This document shows positions 51,051 to 60,151 of a stretch of DNA of 64,000 nt, piece after piece. A program made the position numbers and the translations under genes. The stretch's first letter is position 1; each line of letters begins with the position of its first letter. The notes beneath the pieces are model-generated. The model was given only the letters and a program-made list of their open reading frames with translations, did no database searches and had not been told where the DNA came from. The DNA lies in assembly GCF_013343715.1 (NCBI RefSeq), contig NZ_JABUNR010000006.1, positions 124,001 through 188,000 on the forward strand, in the 5' to 3' direction. Source of the DNA: Mesobacillus harenae (GTDB taxonomy: Bacteria; Bacillota; Bacilli; Bacillales; Cytobacillaceae).

Positions 51051-53318
51051 ATGGGTTTTTTTAGCGTGCTTTCTTCTGAATTTGCAAAGCTCGCCGCAAG
51101 CAAAGGGGTCCTCGCGTCTGTGGTCGCAGCACTTCTTGTTCCTGTCGTCTACGGGGGAATATTACTTTCTGCGACATGGGGACCGTATGATCACTTGAAC
51201 AACCTTCCGGTGGCGGTCGTAAACAATGACCGAGGGGCTATGTCAGACGGAAGTCCGGTAAATGTTGGAGAAGAACTGGTCAATAACCTAAGGGAAGGCG
51301 AGGACCTAGGTTGGGAGTTTGTTGATTCCACGCATGCGATGAAAGGGCTTCAGGATGACAAGTATTATATGGCTATTGTTATACCCGAGGGATTTTCCGA
51401 ACGTGTCACAACGGTAATGGACCCAAACCCTCAAAAGCTTGAATTAGAGTATATTCAAAATGAGGGTTTGAATTTCCTGGCTGCACAAGTAACCAGAACA
51501 GCAACTGAAAAAATAAGAGAAAAACTTGCTGATACAATTACGCAGACATATGTAACAAAGGTGTTCTCAAGTCTTGGAGATATATCCGAGGGATTTGCTG
51601 CTGCATCAGACGGTTCTTCCCAGCTTGCCGATGGAACTGTCCAGTTACATGATGGAACTAGTGAATTGTATGAATCTGTATCAGGTAAAACGAAGGACAT
51701 TGCCCGCCTTGCTGATGGCGCGAATCAACTTAAGGCAGGGACAGGACAGTTATACAACTCTCTCGCTTCAAAGCAGAGTGATATAACAAAACTTGCTAAC
51801 GGGACAAAAGAGTTAAAAGATGGTACATCCTTATTGTTAAGTAAATTAAAAAGCAGTTCAGGAGATATTAATAAGCTAGCGAATGGTTCTAAAGAACTTT
51901 ACGCCGGAACTGTGGATCTAAAAGATGGAACCGGACAAATTTTAGCTGGATTACAGAAAGCCGAACCAGGCAGCAAACAATTGCGTGATGGCCTCGGACA
52001 GTTGGCACCGGGCAGTAAACAGGTTACAGATGGAGCTGCGAAATTGGCTGCTGGCGCTAAAGCATTAGAAGAAGGAATTAAACAATATCAGAATTTTAAT
52101 TTAACAACAAAAGTCGATCCGAACTTCCAAAAAATAGTTGAAGGATCAGAAGCTTTATTAGCAGGAGCAAATTCCCTTAGAGATGGAGCAAAAAAGGTAT
52201 CTGATGGGCTCGCCAAAGCTCAGCCGGGCTCTGTATCTTTAAATGAAGGGCTCAAGCAACTTGTTGAAGGCCAGAAAAAGGTAGATGCAGGGGCTGCTAA
52301 GCTTCAAGACGGAGCAAAACAGATTGCTGATGGAAATGCAACTGTTAATAAAGGCTGGGGAGATTTAACAGATGGTGTCACCCGGCTAGATAACGGTGCC
52401 TCACAGATCAATCAAGGAAACCAGGCAGTAAACCAAGGATGGAAGCAGCTCACTGATGGAGCTGGCAAAATTGACAATGGTATGGCACAGGTCAATGACG
52501 GAACCTCCCAAGTTAACCAAGGCTGGGTAACTTTAGCAGATGGTGCCACAAAACTAAATGATGGTGCAGGAAAAGTGAATGACGGTACCCAGCAGTTAGC
52601 CACAGGGCTAAAAGAAGGTGCTGCGAAAACAAGCGGCCTTAATTTAGGCCAAAAGAACATCGAGATGTTTTCGGCTCCAGTAGAGCTAAAAAGCGATACT
52701 CTTAATGAATATCAGTATTATCGTGATTCAACAGCACCGTATGTTATAACTTTAGGATTGTTTGTTGGAATTTTAATCATGTCGATGTTTATCAATTTTA
52801 GAAGACCTGCCGAAATATCTGCAGTCAAATGGTTTACTGTTAAGTTTATCAATCTTTCAGGTTTAGCATTGCTTCAAGCTGCGCTGCTTTCGTTTGTGGT
52901 GCTTGTTTTACTTGATTTACAGGTTGATAGCTTACTAGGCTTCTTGTTAATGGCGGTAGTTGCCAGTCTTTCATTCTCGGCAATCGTTCTATTTTTAGCT
53001 GCATTTGGTGGGAATATCGGGCGATTGATTGCGTTAGCTTTTGTAATCATCCAGTTATCAACTACAGGATCAAACCTGCCAATTGAAATGCTGCCAGACA
53101 ATTTGCGGAATTTGAGTGAGTACTTGCCGTTTACGTATTCAATTTCTGGATTTAAATCCGTCATCACCTTAAATAATATGACCGCAGCAGTTACCAACAT
53201 GGGAATTTTGCTTGGATTCATGGGAATTTTCGCCTTGTTGTCGTTTGTAGTATTTATTTTTGTAAAAGACGGAAAACACACCCATACTGAAGAAAAAGAA
53301 GAAGGCTACGCCTTTTAA
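51051..53318 (+). CDS. yhgE: YhgE/Pip-type membrane protein (phage-infection/type VII-related)
   Basis: 755 residues. One N-terminal membrane segment (about 20-42), an extracellular domain with the LPVAVVNNDRGA motif, then a long helical region (about 185-540) built of irregular L-x-DG(T/A) and G-x-x-x-L repeats. About five C-terminal membrane segments of the ABC-2 type follow. This layout is that of YhgE/Pip; relatives include YueB, the SPP1 receptor linked to ESX secretion. Function is unclear. GGGGGTG precedes ATG 51051. Single gene with terminator. Confidence 0.88.
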   Translation: MGFFSVLSSEFAKLAASKGVLASVVAALLVPVVYGGILLSATWGPYDHLNNLPVAVVNNDRGAMSDGSPVNVGEELVNNLREGEDLGWEFVDSTHAMKGLQDDKYYMAIVIPEGFSERVTTVMDPNPQKLELEYIQNEGLNFLAAQVTRTATEKIREKLADTITQTYVTKVFSSLGDISEGFAAASDGSSQLADGTVQLHDGTSELYESVSGKTKDIARLADGANQLKAGTGQLYNSLASKQSDITKLANGTKELKDGTSLLLSKLKSSSGDINKLANGSKELYAGTVDLKDGTGQILAGLQKAEPGSKQLRDGLGQLAPGSKQVTDGAAKLAAGAKALEEGIKQYQNFNLTTKVDPNFQKIVEGSEALLAGANSLRDGAKKVSDGLAKAQPGSVSLNEGLKQLVEGQKKVDAGAAKLQDGAKQIADGNATVNKGWGDLTDGVTRLDNGASQINQGNQAVNQGWKQLTDGAGKIDNGMAQVNDGTSQVNQGWVTLADGATKLNDGAGKVNDGTQQLATGLKEGAAKTSGLNLGQKNIEMFSAPVELKSDTLNEYQYYRDSTAPYVITLGLFVGILIMSMFINFRRPAEISAVKWFTVKFINLSGLALLQAALLSFVVLVLLDLQVDSLLGFLLMAVVASLSFSAIVLFLAAFGGNIGRLIALAFVIIQLSTTGSNLPIEMLPDNLRNLSEYLPFTYSISGFKSVITLNNMTAAVTNMGILLGFMGIFALLSFVVFIFVKDGKHTHTEEKEEGYAF

Positions 53319-53326
53319 GCTAGGAG

Positions 53327-53359
53327 ACGCCCCCAAAAATTAAATCGGGGCGTTTTTTT
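53327..53359 (+). terminator. Terminator after yhgE
   Basis: 7-bp GC-rich stem (53327-53333 with 53347-53353) and T-run. Confidence 0.82.
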
Positions 53360-53478
53360 ATTTGTGACGAATTGTAATAGTAAGTGGTTTAAGCAGGGAA
53401 TTAGCATAAGCATAGAGAAGAGTGTAATAAGGTGTACAGTAGCTGAGTTTTTAGAAAATAACAGAATGGAGTGGTTGG

Positions 53479-54495
53479 ATGCGAAACAATCTTAACAGGA
53501 AGATCCTCTTGGCCAGCAGGCCCACAGGAACTCCCGATGCTAGTCATTTTAAAATGATTGAAGAACAAATTCCTGAATTAAAAGAGGGAGAGGTATTAAT
53601 TCAATCCGTTTACTTGTCGGTTGATCCTTATATGCGCGGAAGAATGTCAGATGCCAAATCCTACGCTCAGCCCTATGAAGTAGGCGAACCCTTTATCGGA
53701 GGTATCGTTGGGAAAGTAGTTGATTCAAAGAATCCAAAATATGAATCTGGTCAATTTGTCGATGGACGTCTCGAATGGGCGGATTACAATGTTTCAGATG
53801 GCAGCAACATTCGCCGTGTTAACCCTGACTTGGCGCCTGTAACTACAGCACTGCATGTGCTTGGCATGCCAGGATTAACCGCTTATTTTGGACTTCTATA
53901 CATAGGGGAACCTAAGAAAGGCGAAACAGTTGTAGTTTCAGGCGCATCCGGCGCTGTGGGTATGATTGTTGGCCAAATCGCCAAATTGAAGGGCTGTCGT
54001 GTAGTAGGTATCGCAGGCACAGATGAAAAATGTTCTTTTTTAACGAATGAGCTAGGGTTCGATTCTGCCATCAATTACAAAACAGCGGAACACTTAGGAA
54101 AGACGCTTCGGGAGGCTTGTCCTAGCGGAGTTGATATTTACTTTGACAATGTAGGAGGATCTGTTAGTGATGCCGTAATGAACCAGATCAACTTCCAGGC
54201 AAGAATTATTATCTGCGGACAAATTTCCCAATACAACCTTGAGAAACCTGAAATGGGACCTAGAGTCGCCGGCCAATTGCTTAAGACCAGTTCACTCATG
54301 AAGGGCTTCATTGTTTCAGATTATGCAGAGCACAATAAGGAAGGCTTAAAGCAGCTATCCGAGTGGGTCAGAGATGGAAAAATCCAATACCGTGAAAACG
54401 TTGTAGAAGGCTTTGAAAATACCATTGAGGCTTTCTTGGGACTGTTTAGAGGAGATAATCTTGGCAAACAGCTTGTTAAGGTGACAGAGGAATAA
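53479..54495 (+). CDS. NADP-dependent MDR-family oxidoreductase (YfmJ/CurA-like)
   Basis: 338 residues, zinc-free medium-chain dehydrogenase/reductase. YLSVDPYMRGRM near the N-terminus and the nucleotide motif SGASGAVGMIVGQIAK are typical of leukotriene B4 dehydrogenase-like alkenal/one reductases. It should reduce the double bond of an activated enone with NADPH. GGAGTGG lies before the ATG; a terminator follows. Confidence 0.88.
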   Translation: MRNNLNRKILLASRPTGTPDASHFKMIEEQIPELKEGEVLIQSVYLSVDPYMRGRMSDAKSYAQPYEVGEPFIGGIVGKVVDSKNPKYESGQFVDGRLEWADYNVSDGSNIRRVNPDLAPVTTALHVLGMPGLTAYFGLLYIGEPKKGETVVVSGASGAVGMIVGQIAKLKGCRVVGIAGTDEKCSFLTNELGFDSAINYKTAEHLGKTLREACPSGVDIYFDNVGGSVSDAVMNQINFQARIIICGQISQYNLEKPEMGPRVAGQLLKTSSLMKGFIVSDYAEHNKEGLKQLSEWVRDGKIQYRENVVEGFENTIEAFLGLFRGDNLGKQLVKVTEE

Positions 54496-54515
54496 GATTT
54501 CAGAGAAATAGTAAC

Positions 54516-54552
54516 AGACCGGGCAATTACGATAATGTCCGGTCTTTTTTGT
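54516..54552 (+). terminator. Terminator after the MDR oxidoreductase
   Basis: 7-bp outer stem (54516-54522 with 54539-54545) with further inner pairing, then a T-run. Confidence 0.82.
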
Positions 54553-54740
54553 TGGAGAGGGAGACTGAGAAGTAATATATAATTTCCCAGTAGTTTTGTT
54601 GACTTTTGTTCAATAGGGTGCAGATTTATAGGTGTTTTATCTTAGTAGGGACCCATTCCTTCCTGATTTTTACGAGTCTATATCAAAATTTCATCCTCAT
54701 TCAGCCCACAATAGACAATTTTCCCATCATAGTTTTGGGA

Positions 54741-54846
54741 TATTCCAAAAAAACCGAATATATTCCAAAATATCTTTATATATTCCAAAAAAAACGAATA
54801 TATTCCAAAAAAACCTGATATATTCCAAGACGAGAATTATTCCAAT
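54741..54846. repeat. Five-copy 20-bp tandem repeat
   Basis: The word TATTCCAAAA starts at 54741, 54761, 54781 and 54801, TATTCCAAGA at 54821 and ATTCCA near 54840, an exact 20-base period. The second halves vary (AAACCGAATA, TATCTTTATA, AAAACGAATA, AAACCTGATA). The unit is not a multiple of three, so it is not coding. It lies in the 446-base gap between the MDR gene and the MFS gene. Confidence 0.85.
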
Positions 54847-54941
54847 TTAGGACACGATAACTTGCTGATCCGACCTCACACTTTCATGCTCGAAAACCGA
54901 GACCAGAATATTAACTAAACAAGCTTTTTACTCAATTTTGG

Positions 54942-56156
54942 TCAAGCCTCTGCCTGTGCGAGTGAAGTTTGCTGTTCGGCAGGTTTCTTTATTTTCAATG
55001 CAAATAATAAACCAACAGCAAGACAGAGTGAAGAGAAAATAAACGCACTTTTAAATCCGCCGAAATCTTCAATTAGCCAGCCGGCAATCGCTGGTCCAAT
55101 AAATTGTCCCAATGCAAAATAAAAAGTAGCATAACCAAAAGCGATTGGCATCTCACTTGGCTTCACATTATCCATGCTTGAAGCCTGGACTAGTGTAAAC
55201 AATCCAGTTACTGTGCAGCTGAGCAAGACAATATGAAGAGTAAACCCAAGCAGGGTCGGCAAGAAAACGGGTATGATCATTGAAAAGGCGGTAAGCCCGA
55301 TCGTAAAAATTAAAGCTGTTCTCCGTCCAATCCGATCCGAAATTAATCCCCATATCGGACCGCTGAAAATAGACAAAATCCCGTTTGCAGCCATTAAGCG
55401 CCCAGCCACTTTCGTCTCAAGGCCCGAATCAATCATAAAACTCATGACAAAAATGGCTTGAACAATGTAGGTAATACCCACAATTCCATAGATAACACCA
55501 ATAAGGATAACCTTGGGATTGCGATATACTTCATATGTGGAAGCCTTTTGACGCATATTTGCAGCAGCAGGGTCTGAGGGAGGATCTTTTATAAAAAAGA
55601 ACGTCACCAGCGTAACAGCGAGACTGACAGCAGCAAATAATCCCCACGAGAATCTCCAGCCAATACCTGTGGAAAGGCTTGCAAAATATGGGACGATCAT
55701 TCCGCTCAATAAAAGCCCGATTCCAACACCACTTGTTGTAATTCCAATTACAAATCCCCGATGACTCGGAAACCAGCCGACCAGAAGAGAAATTAATGGA
55801 GTGTATGTGAACGCAGTCCCGACACCTAGCAAGAGCATAAACATAAAAGTCAGCGGGTATGATGGGGTAACCGACAACCCGGCCAGACCCATTGTCACCA
55901 CTGATATCCCCAGTAAGATTGTCTTTTTGCCTCCCCATTTTGCAGAAAGGATCCCTGCAAACATGACGGTACATAAGTAACCAAGTGAAGAGGTGGTGCC
56001 TAGATAACCCGCCTGCTTGTAGCTAATGTCCAAACCTTCCCTCATAAAAGGCAGTACAACACCATAAGACAGCCTCGCAAAAGCCAAAACTACTATTGTA
56101 GTCAGCATACCGATCACAGAATAGGCCCACATCTTTTTTCGTAAACTTTGTTCCAT
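54942..56156 (-). CDS. MFS transporter (YbfB-like)
   Basis: 404 residues, 12 membrane segments. MFS loop motifs include the SDRIGRR block between segments 8 and 9. The N-terminal LAFARLSYGVVLPFMREGL motif is typical of YbfB-type transporters, relatives of monocarboxylate and oxalate/formate carriers; the substrate is unknown. ATG 56156 with AAAGGAG upstream is preferred to ATG 56192. It lies divergent from the CAP gene. Confidence 0.85.
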   Translation of the reverse strand: MEQSLRKKMWAYSVIGMLTTIVVLAFARLSYGVVLPFMREGLDISYKQAGYLGTTSSLGYLCTVMFAGILSAKWGGKKTILLGISVVTMGLAGLSVTPSYPLTFMFMLLLGVGTAFTYTPLISLLVGWFPSHRGFVIGITTSGVGIGLLLSGMIVPYFASLSTGIGWRFSWGLFAAVSLAVTLVTFFFIKDPPSDPAAANMRQKASTYEVYRNPKVILIGVIYGIVGITYIVQAIFVMSFMIDSGLETKVAGRLMAANGILSIFSGPIWGLISDRIGRRTALIFTIGLTAFSMIIPVFLPTLLGFTLHIVLLSCTVTGLFTLVQASSMDNVKPSEMPIAFGYATFYFALGQFIGPAIAGWLIEDFGGFKSAFIFSSLCLAVGLLFALKIKKPAEQQTSLAQAEA

Positions 56157-56621
56157 TCCAGCACTCCTTTTCCATAGAAACAAAATAATCACACTTTTCT
56201 AATAATTTACAGTAAAAAAGAAGGAAATACAACCTAATTAGCATGATTTAGGGGATAAGCACTGCTCACCGTTTTTAGAGTTTTTCTGTCTTCTTTCTAT
56301 ATTAATTGTTACATACACGTAACCTATGTAAAAAATCAAAGCTATTTAGCAAGCTGTCAACCTTGATTTTTTAGGTGATAACCGGTTCATTTTCAAATCT
56401 TGTCCTTTCCTGCGAAAAAAAGGCAAATTAGATGGATTGGATTTACTTCTTACTGCTATATAGAGTTTTCTATTCTAGTTTTAAAAAAGGATACAAAATT
56501 TCTGTAACTTTTTTACTATACTGTTATTATGCTAAATCCTTCCTGAAATATTACAAAAATAGCATGCTATCATAATAGAGCAAGAGACAAACAAAAACCG
56601 ATCCTAGGGAGGAAAATGAGA
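56157..56621. other. Divergent intergenic region (MFS / CAP genes)
   Basis: AT-rich, 465 bases. Contains an inverted repeat TTACATA-N9-TATGTAA (56309-56331), a possible operator, and AGGGAGG (56606-56612) before the CAP gene. No other feature is supported. Confidence 0.35.
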
Positions 56622-57368
56622 ATGAAAAAGAAATTTATATTATCAATTGCAGCAACAGCAGCACTTCTTGTCGCATCTCCTGGAGCTAACGAGGCAGATG
56701 CAGCAAGCAACTACCAACCAGAAAAGAAAGTTTATTTTTATCAGTCTTCTAATGCAAACTTTGAACAACTTAATAGTTTCCTGCAAAAATATTTCAAAGG
56801 GTACACCTTCAATTGGAATAATCTAAATAAACAGACGGAATCTGCACCGGTGCAACAACCCGTTCAGCAGCCCGCTGATCCTGTTCAACAACCTCAGCAA
56901 ACACAACCTGAACAGCCTGCAGCGCCTGTTCAGCAGCAGCCAGCTCCTGTTCAAGAAAAACCAGCTGAGGCAGCACCTGTTGCTTCCCAAGTGAGCGCAT
57001 TTGAACAAAAAGTGGTGGAGTTAACGAACCAGGAACGTTCTAAACAAGGTCTGTCTGCATTAAAGCTAGATACGGAGCTTAGCAAAGTGGCTAAAGCGAA
57101 ATCACTGGATATGAAAAATAAGAACTACTTCAGCCATACAAGCCCAACATACGGGTCACCGTTTGATATGATGAAGCAATTCGGCATCAGTTACCGTACT
57201 GCCGGAGAAAATATTGCTATGGGTCAGCGTTCACCAGAAGAAGTTGTAACAGCCTGGATGAACAGCGAAGGACATCGTAAAAATATCATGAACGGTGCTT
57301 ATACTCATATTGGAGTAGGTCATGTCGCTGATGGCAACTACTGGACACAAATGTTTATTGGTAAGTAA
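56622..57368 (+). CDS. Secreted CAP/SCP-domain protein (YkwD-like)
   Basis: 248 residues. A Sec signal peptide ends near residue 26 (NEADA/AS). A short folded part follows, then a Pro/Gln-rich linker (about 70-125) and a C-terminal CAP domain (about 130-248) with VELTNQERSKQGL, YFSHTSP, GENIA and EGHRKNIMNG. Bacterial CAP proteins are extracellular; the biochemical role is unsettled. ATG 56622 is chosen over 56616 for its 9-base spacing to AGGGAGG. Confidence 0.88.
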   Translation: MKKKFILSIAATAALLVASPGANEADAASNYQPEKKVYFYQSSNANFEQLNSFLQKYFKGYTFNWNNLNKQTESAPVQQPVQQPADPVQQPQQTQPEQPAAPVQQQPAPVQEKPAEAAPVASQVSAFEQKVVELTNQERSKQGLSALKLDTELSKVAKAKSLDMKNKNYFSHTSPTYGSPFDMMKQFGISYRTAGENIAMGQRSPEEVVTAWMNSEGHRKNIMNGAYTHIGVGHVADGNYWTQMFIGK

Positions 57369-57375
57369 ATTAGAA

Positions 57376-57407
57376 AAAGAACAGCCGCAGATGGCTGTTC
57401 TTTTTTT
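57376..57407 (+). terminator. Terminator after the CAP gene
   Basis: Perfect 11-bp stem (57376-57386 with 57393-57403), short loop, T-run. Confidence 0.88.
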
Positions 57408-57416
57408 AGGAGCTTA

Positions 57417-57499
57417 TTTAAACGCTTTCAATTTTCACAATATTCTTGTTTGACAAAAAATAAATGGTCATATATTCTATATCATATATCATATATGAT
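57417..57499 (+). promoter_or_regulatory. Catabolic operon promoter with cre-like site and palindromic operator
   Basis: A cre-like box TTTAAACGCTTTCA (57417-57430) is one base off the common CcpA site. A strong sigma-A promoter follows: TTGACA (57450-57455), 17-base spacer, TATTCT (57473-57478). Next comes the palindrome ATCATATATGAT (57488-57499), near the transcription start and thus a likely GntR operator. Confidence 0.65.
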
Positions 57500-57530
57500 T
57501 TTTAAAAGATAACGAGAGGAGGCGGGTAAG

Positions 57531-58220
57531 CTGCAGAAGTACCGTACAAAAAAGGAAATGATCTACCAAACTCTTAAAGATGAAATACTAAACGGTCAGT
57601 ACAAATTTGGTGAAAAGCTTGTGATCAGCCGGCTGGCCATACGATTTGAAAGCAGTGAAATTCCTGTCAGAGAAGCAATCAGTCAGTTAGAAAGTGATAA
57701 ACTTATCCAATTCAAGCCCCATGTTGGAGCTGTCGTCAGTACATTGTCCTCAAAGGATATCCAGGAAATCTTCGAACTTCGGGTAGAATTGGAAGGGCTT
57801 TCAACAAGGCTCGCTGTTGAAGCGTTAACTGAACAGCATTTAGCAGAATTGAGAGTCATCTTGGATAAGAGTATTAAAGCTTATGAGGAAAAAGAGTACG
57901 CTCTCTATGAAACATTGAATATCGAATTTCATAATAAGATTTACTCTGCCTGCAATAACCAGCTCCTTATCAGTACGATTGATGAACTTTGGAGCAACAC
58001 GAAACGATATCCATCCGTTTTTAAAAATAATGATGGCCATATTCAAGCATCAATTGAAGAACACGAAGAAATTTACGAAGCTCTGTTAAATAGAGACAGC
58101 ATGCTCGCCGAAAATTATATGATTAAGCATAAAACACGTGCTGGAAGAGAAATCCTTAGGCTAACCCAACGAAAATTTTACGATAAGCTTAATTATCTTA
58201 TCTCCAGTCAAAGCAACTAA
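57531..58220 (+). CDS. GntR-family (FCD) regulator of the catabolic operon
   Basis: About 229 residues: winged helix (about 8-75, with VISRLAIRFESSEIPVREAISQLE) and an FCD domain with the metal-binding His pattern. AGAGGAGG (57515-57522) is placed exactly for a CTG codon at 57531, and the added nine residues (QKYRTKKE) look like a normal GntR N-terminus. ATG 57558 has no ribosome binding site of its own. CTG is therefore the proposed start. It precedes the FAH gene by 24 bases. Confidence 0.82.
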   Translation: MQKYRTKKEMIYQTLKDEILNGQYKFGEKLVISRLAIRFESSEIPVREAISQLESDKLIQFKPHVGAVVSTLSSKDIQEIFELRVELEGLSTRLAVEALTEQHLAELRVILDKSIKAYEEKEYALYETLNIEFHNKIYSACNNQLLISTIDELWSNTKRYPSVFKNNDGHIQASIEEHEEIYEALLNRDSMLAENYMIKHKTRAGREILRLTQRKFYDKLNYLISSQSN

Positions 58221-58244
58221 AATTTACTAAAGGAGGAAATATCA

Positions 58245-59051
58245 TTGAAATATGTACGCTTTGAAAAAAACAACCAAACTTTTTTCGGACTATTAGAGGG
58301 AGAACAAATTTCTCAATTAAAAGGTGACTTTTTAAAGGACCAAGCAAAACCAACGGGTGACACATTCAGTCTTTCTGAAGTGAAGCTTCTGCCACCGGTA
58401 GAGCCAGGCCAAATCATTGCAATCGGCTTGAATTATGCCTTACACGCAGAGGAAAGTGGCAAGCCAATTCCGGAAGAACCAATGATGTTCATGGTATCCC
58501 CAACTGCAGTAGTTGGAGACGGCGAGGCGATCTCATTGCCAAACCTTGATAACCGGATCGACTACGAAGCCGAGCTGGCTGTTGTTATTGGCAAGCAAGC
58601 TAAAGATGTCAAAAAAGAAAATGCCTTGGACTATGTTTTTGGCTACACAACTTGTAATGATGTTTCAGACCGCAATCTTCAAAAGAAGGATGGCCAATTT
58701 ACAAGAGCCAAGTCCTATGCAACGTTCAAGCCATTAGGCCCAGTTATTGAAACTAGTCTAAACCCTAACAAACTTGAAATTAAATTGACTGTTAACGGAG
58801 AAATAAAGCAGCATTCCAATACTGATGATTTGATTCATGATGTTGAAACTGTGATTGAAAAGGTAACCGAGGTAATGACACTAAACCCAGGAGATATCAT
58901 TATTACTGGAACTCCTTCCGGAGTAGGCCCGCTTAAGCCTGGTGATCAAGTTGAATTAGAGGTTGAAGGAATCGGCATTTTAAGAAACAGCGTTGTCGAT
59001 GGTACGCAAATATCCGCTGATCAGGCAACAAATGCTAATTTAAAAGCCTAA
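58245..59051 (+). CDS. Fumarylacetoacetate hydrolase-family protein
   Basis: 268 residues with the FAH fold: IGLNYALHAEESG, then DYEAELAVVIGKQAKDV (metal Glu), PLGPVIET and GTPSGVGPL. The complete GxPxGVG motif fits true hydrolases or 2-keto-acid hydratases/decarboxylases better than the shorter variant in the glycolate locus. TTG start 8 bases after AAGGAGG. Likely acts on a dioxo or dicarboxylic intermediate of the operon's pathway. Confidence 0.85.
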   Translation: MKYVRFEKNNQTFFGLLEGEQISQLKGDFLKDQAKPTGDTFSLSEVKLLPPVEPGQIIAIGLNYALHAEESGKPIPEEPMMFMVSPTAVVGDGEAISLPNLDNRIDYEAELAVVIGKQAKDVKKENALDYVFGYTTCNDVSDRNLQKKDGQFTRAKSYATFKPLGPVIETSLNPNKLEIKLTVNGEIKQHSNTDDLIHDVETVIEKVTEVMTLNPGDIIITGTPSGVGPLKPGDQVELEVEGIGILRNSVVDGTQISADQATNANLKA

Positions 59052-59069
59052 AAGGAAGGATGAGATTAC

Positions 59070-60113
59070 ATGTATATTAACCTCGAGGAAATGCGCCGCT
59101 TTTCAAATGAATGCTTCCTGGCACTTGATGTCCCAAAGGAAGAAGCGGAGATAATTACAGAAGTCCTGCTGGAAGCTGATTTAAGAGAAATACATAGCCA
59201 TGGATTCCTGCGTCTTCCGATTTATGCTGAGCGCATTCAAAAAGGGTTGATTTCCAATAAAGCTGATATATCAATAGAAAAAGAGAATCCTGCTCTTGCT
59301 TTAATTGATGGAAACTATGGGGCCGGCCAGGTAGTCGCACATAAGGCAATGGAAAAATCGATTGAAATGGCAGAGCAATCCGGAATCGGATTAGTGGCTG
59401 TTAAAAACAGCAATCATTTCGGTATTACAGCCTATTACTCTTTAATGGCAGCAAAGCAAGATAAGATCGGAATTGTTATTTCAAATGTTTCGCCATTAAT
59501 GCCTGCAATTGGCGGAGCTGAAAAAGTCATAGGCAATAACCCGATCTCAATCGCTGCACCGTCCGGGGAGGGAGATCCAATTGTTTTGGATATGGCTCTC
59601 AGCAATACTGCGCTAGGAAAAGTTTTGTTTGCAAAAGAAAAAAACCAGCCGATACCAAAAGGATGGGGTGTTGATTCTGAAGGAGTTTCGACCACAAACC
59701 CCGATGATGTGCTAAACGGCGGTTTCTTATCTCCTGTGGGCGGGCCGAAAGGGTTTGGGCTCGCTTTGATGGCTGAAATTTTAACCGGAGTACTGTCCGG
59801 AGGCCATTTTTCAAAAATGATCCCGTCTATGTACGATGTTAAACAAAAACAATCCATCTCGCATTTTATGCTAACCATCGATATTAAGCAGCTAATTCCT
59901 TTGGAACTCTATTACAGTAGTGTAAAACAGCTTGTTTCTTATATTAAAGACTCGAAAAAAGCAGCGGGAACAGAGCAAATTTATTTGCCAGGCGAAATTG
60001 AGTTTTTGAAAGAAAAACGCAACAAAGAAACGGGGATCTCAATCGAAGAACAGACTTTTAGGAAATTAAATGAACTGTCAAAGCAGTTAAACATAGCTGA
60101 GCTTAAAGCATAA
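59070..60113 (+). CDS. Ldh-family (malate/L-sulfolactate/ureidoglycolate) NAD(P)-dependent dehydrogenase
   Basis: 347 residues of the type-2 malate/lactate dehydrogenase family: SHGFLRLPIY, VKNSNHFGITAYYSL and GNNPISIAAP. The catalytic His in NHFG is visible. It oxidizes a 2-hydroxy acid or reduces a 2-keto acid; the true substrate is unknown. Eighteen bases after the FAH gene. Confidence 0.85.
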   Translation: MYINLEEMRRFSNECFLALDVPKEEAEIITEVLLEADLREIHSHGFLRLPIYAERIQKGLISNKADISIEKENPALALIDGNYGAGQVVAHKAMEKSIEMAEQSGIGLVAVKNSNHFGITAYYSLMAAKQDKIGIVISNVSPLMPAIGGAEKVIGNNPISIAAPSGEGDPIVLDMALSNTALGKVLFAKEKNQPIPKGWGVDSEGVSTTNPDDVLNGGFLSPVGGPKGFGLALMAEILTGVLSGGHFSKMIPSMYDVKQKQSISHFMLTIDIKQLIPLELYYSSVKQLVSYIKDSKKAAGTEQIYLPGEIEFLKEKRNKETGISIEEQTFRKLNELSKQLNIAELKA

Positions 60114-60151
60114 CTTTAAATGTTGGAAGAATAAATGCAGGAGGGGAAACG

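Noticed and set aside
54606..54850. Overlapping ORFs of 70-72 codons rich in YSKK and FQKK
   Set aside because: They are translations of the 20-base tandem repeat, whose period is not a multiple of three.
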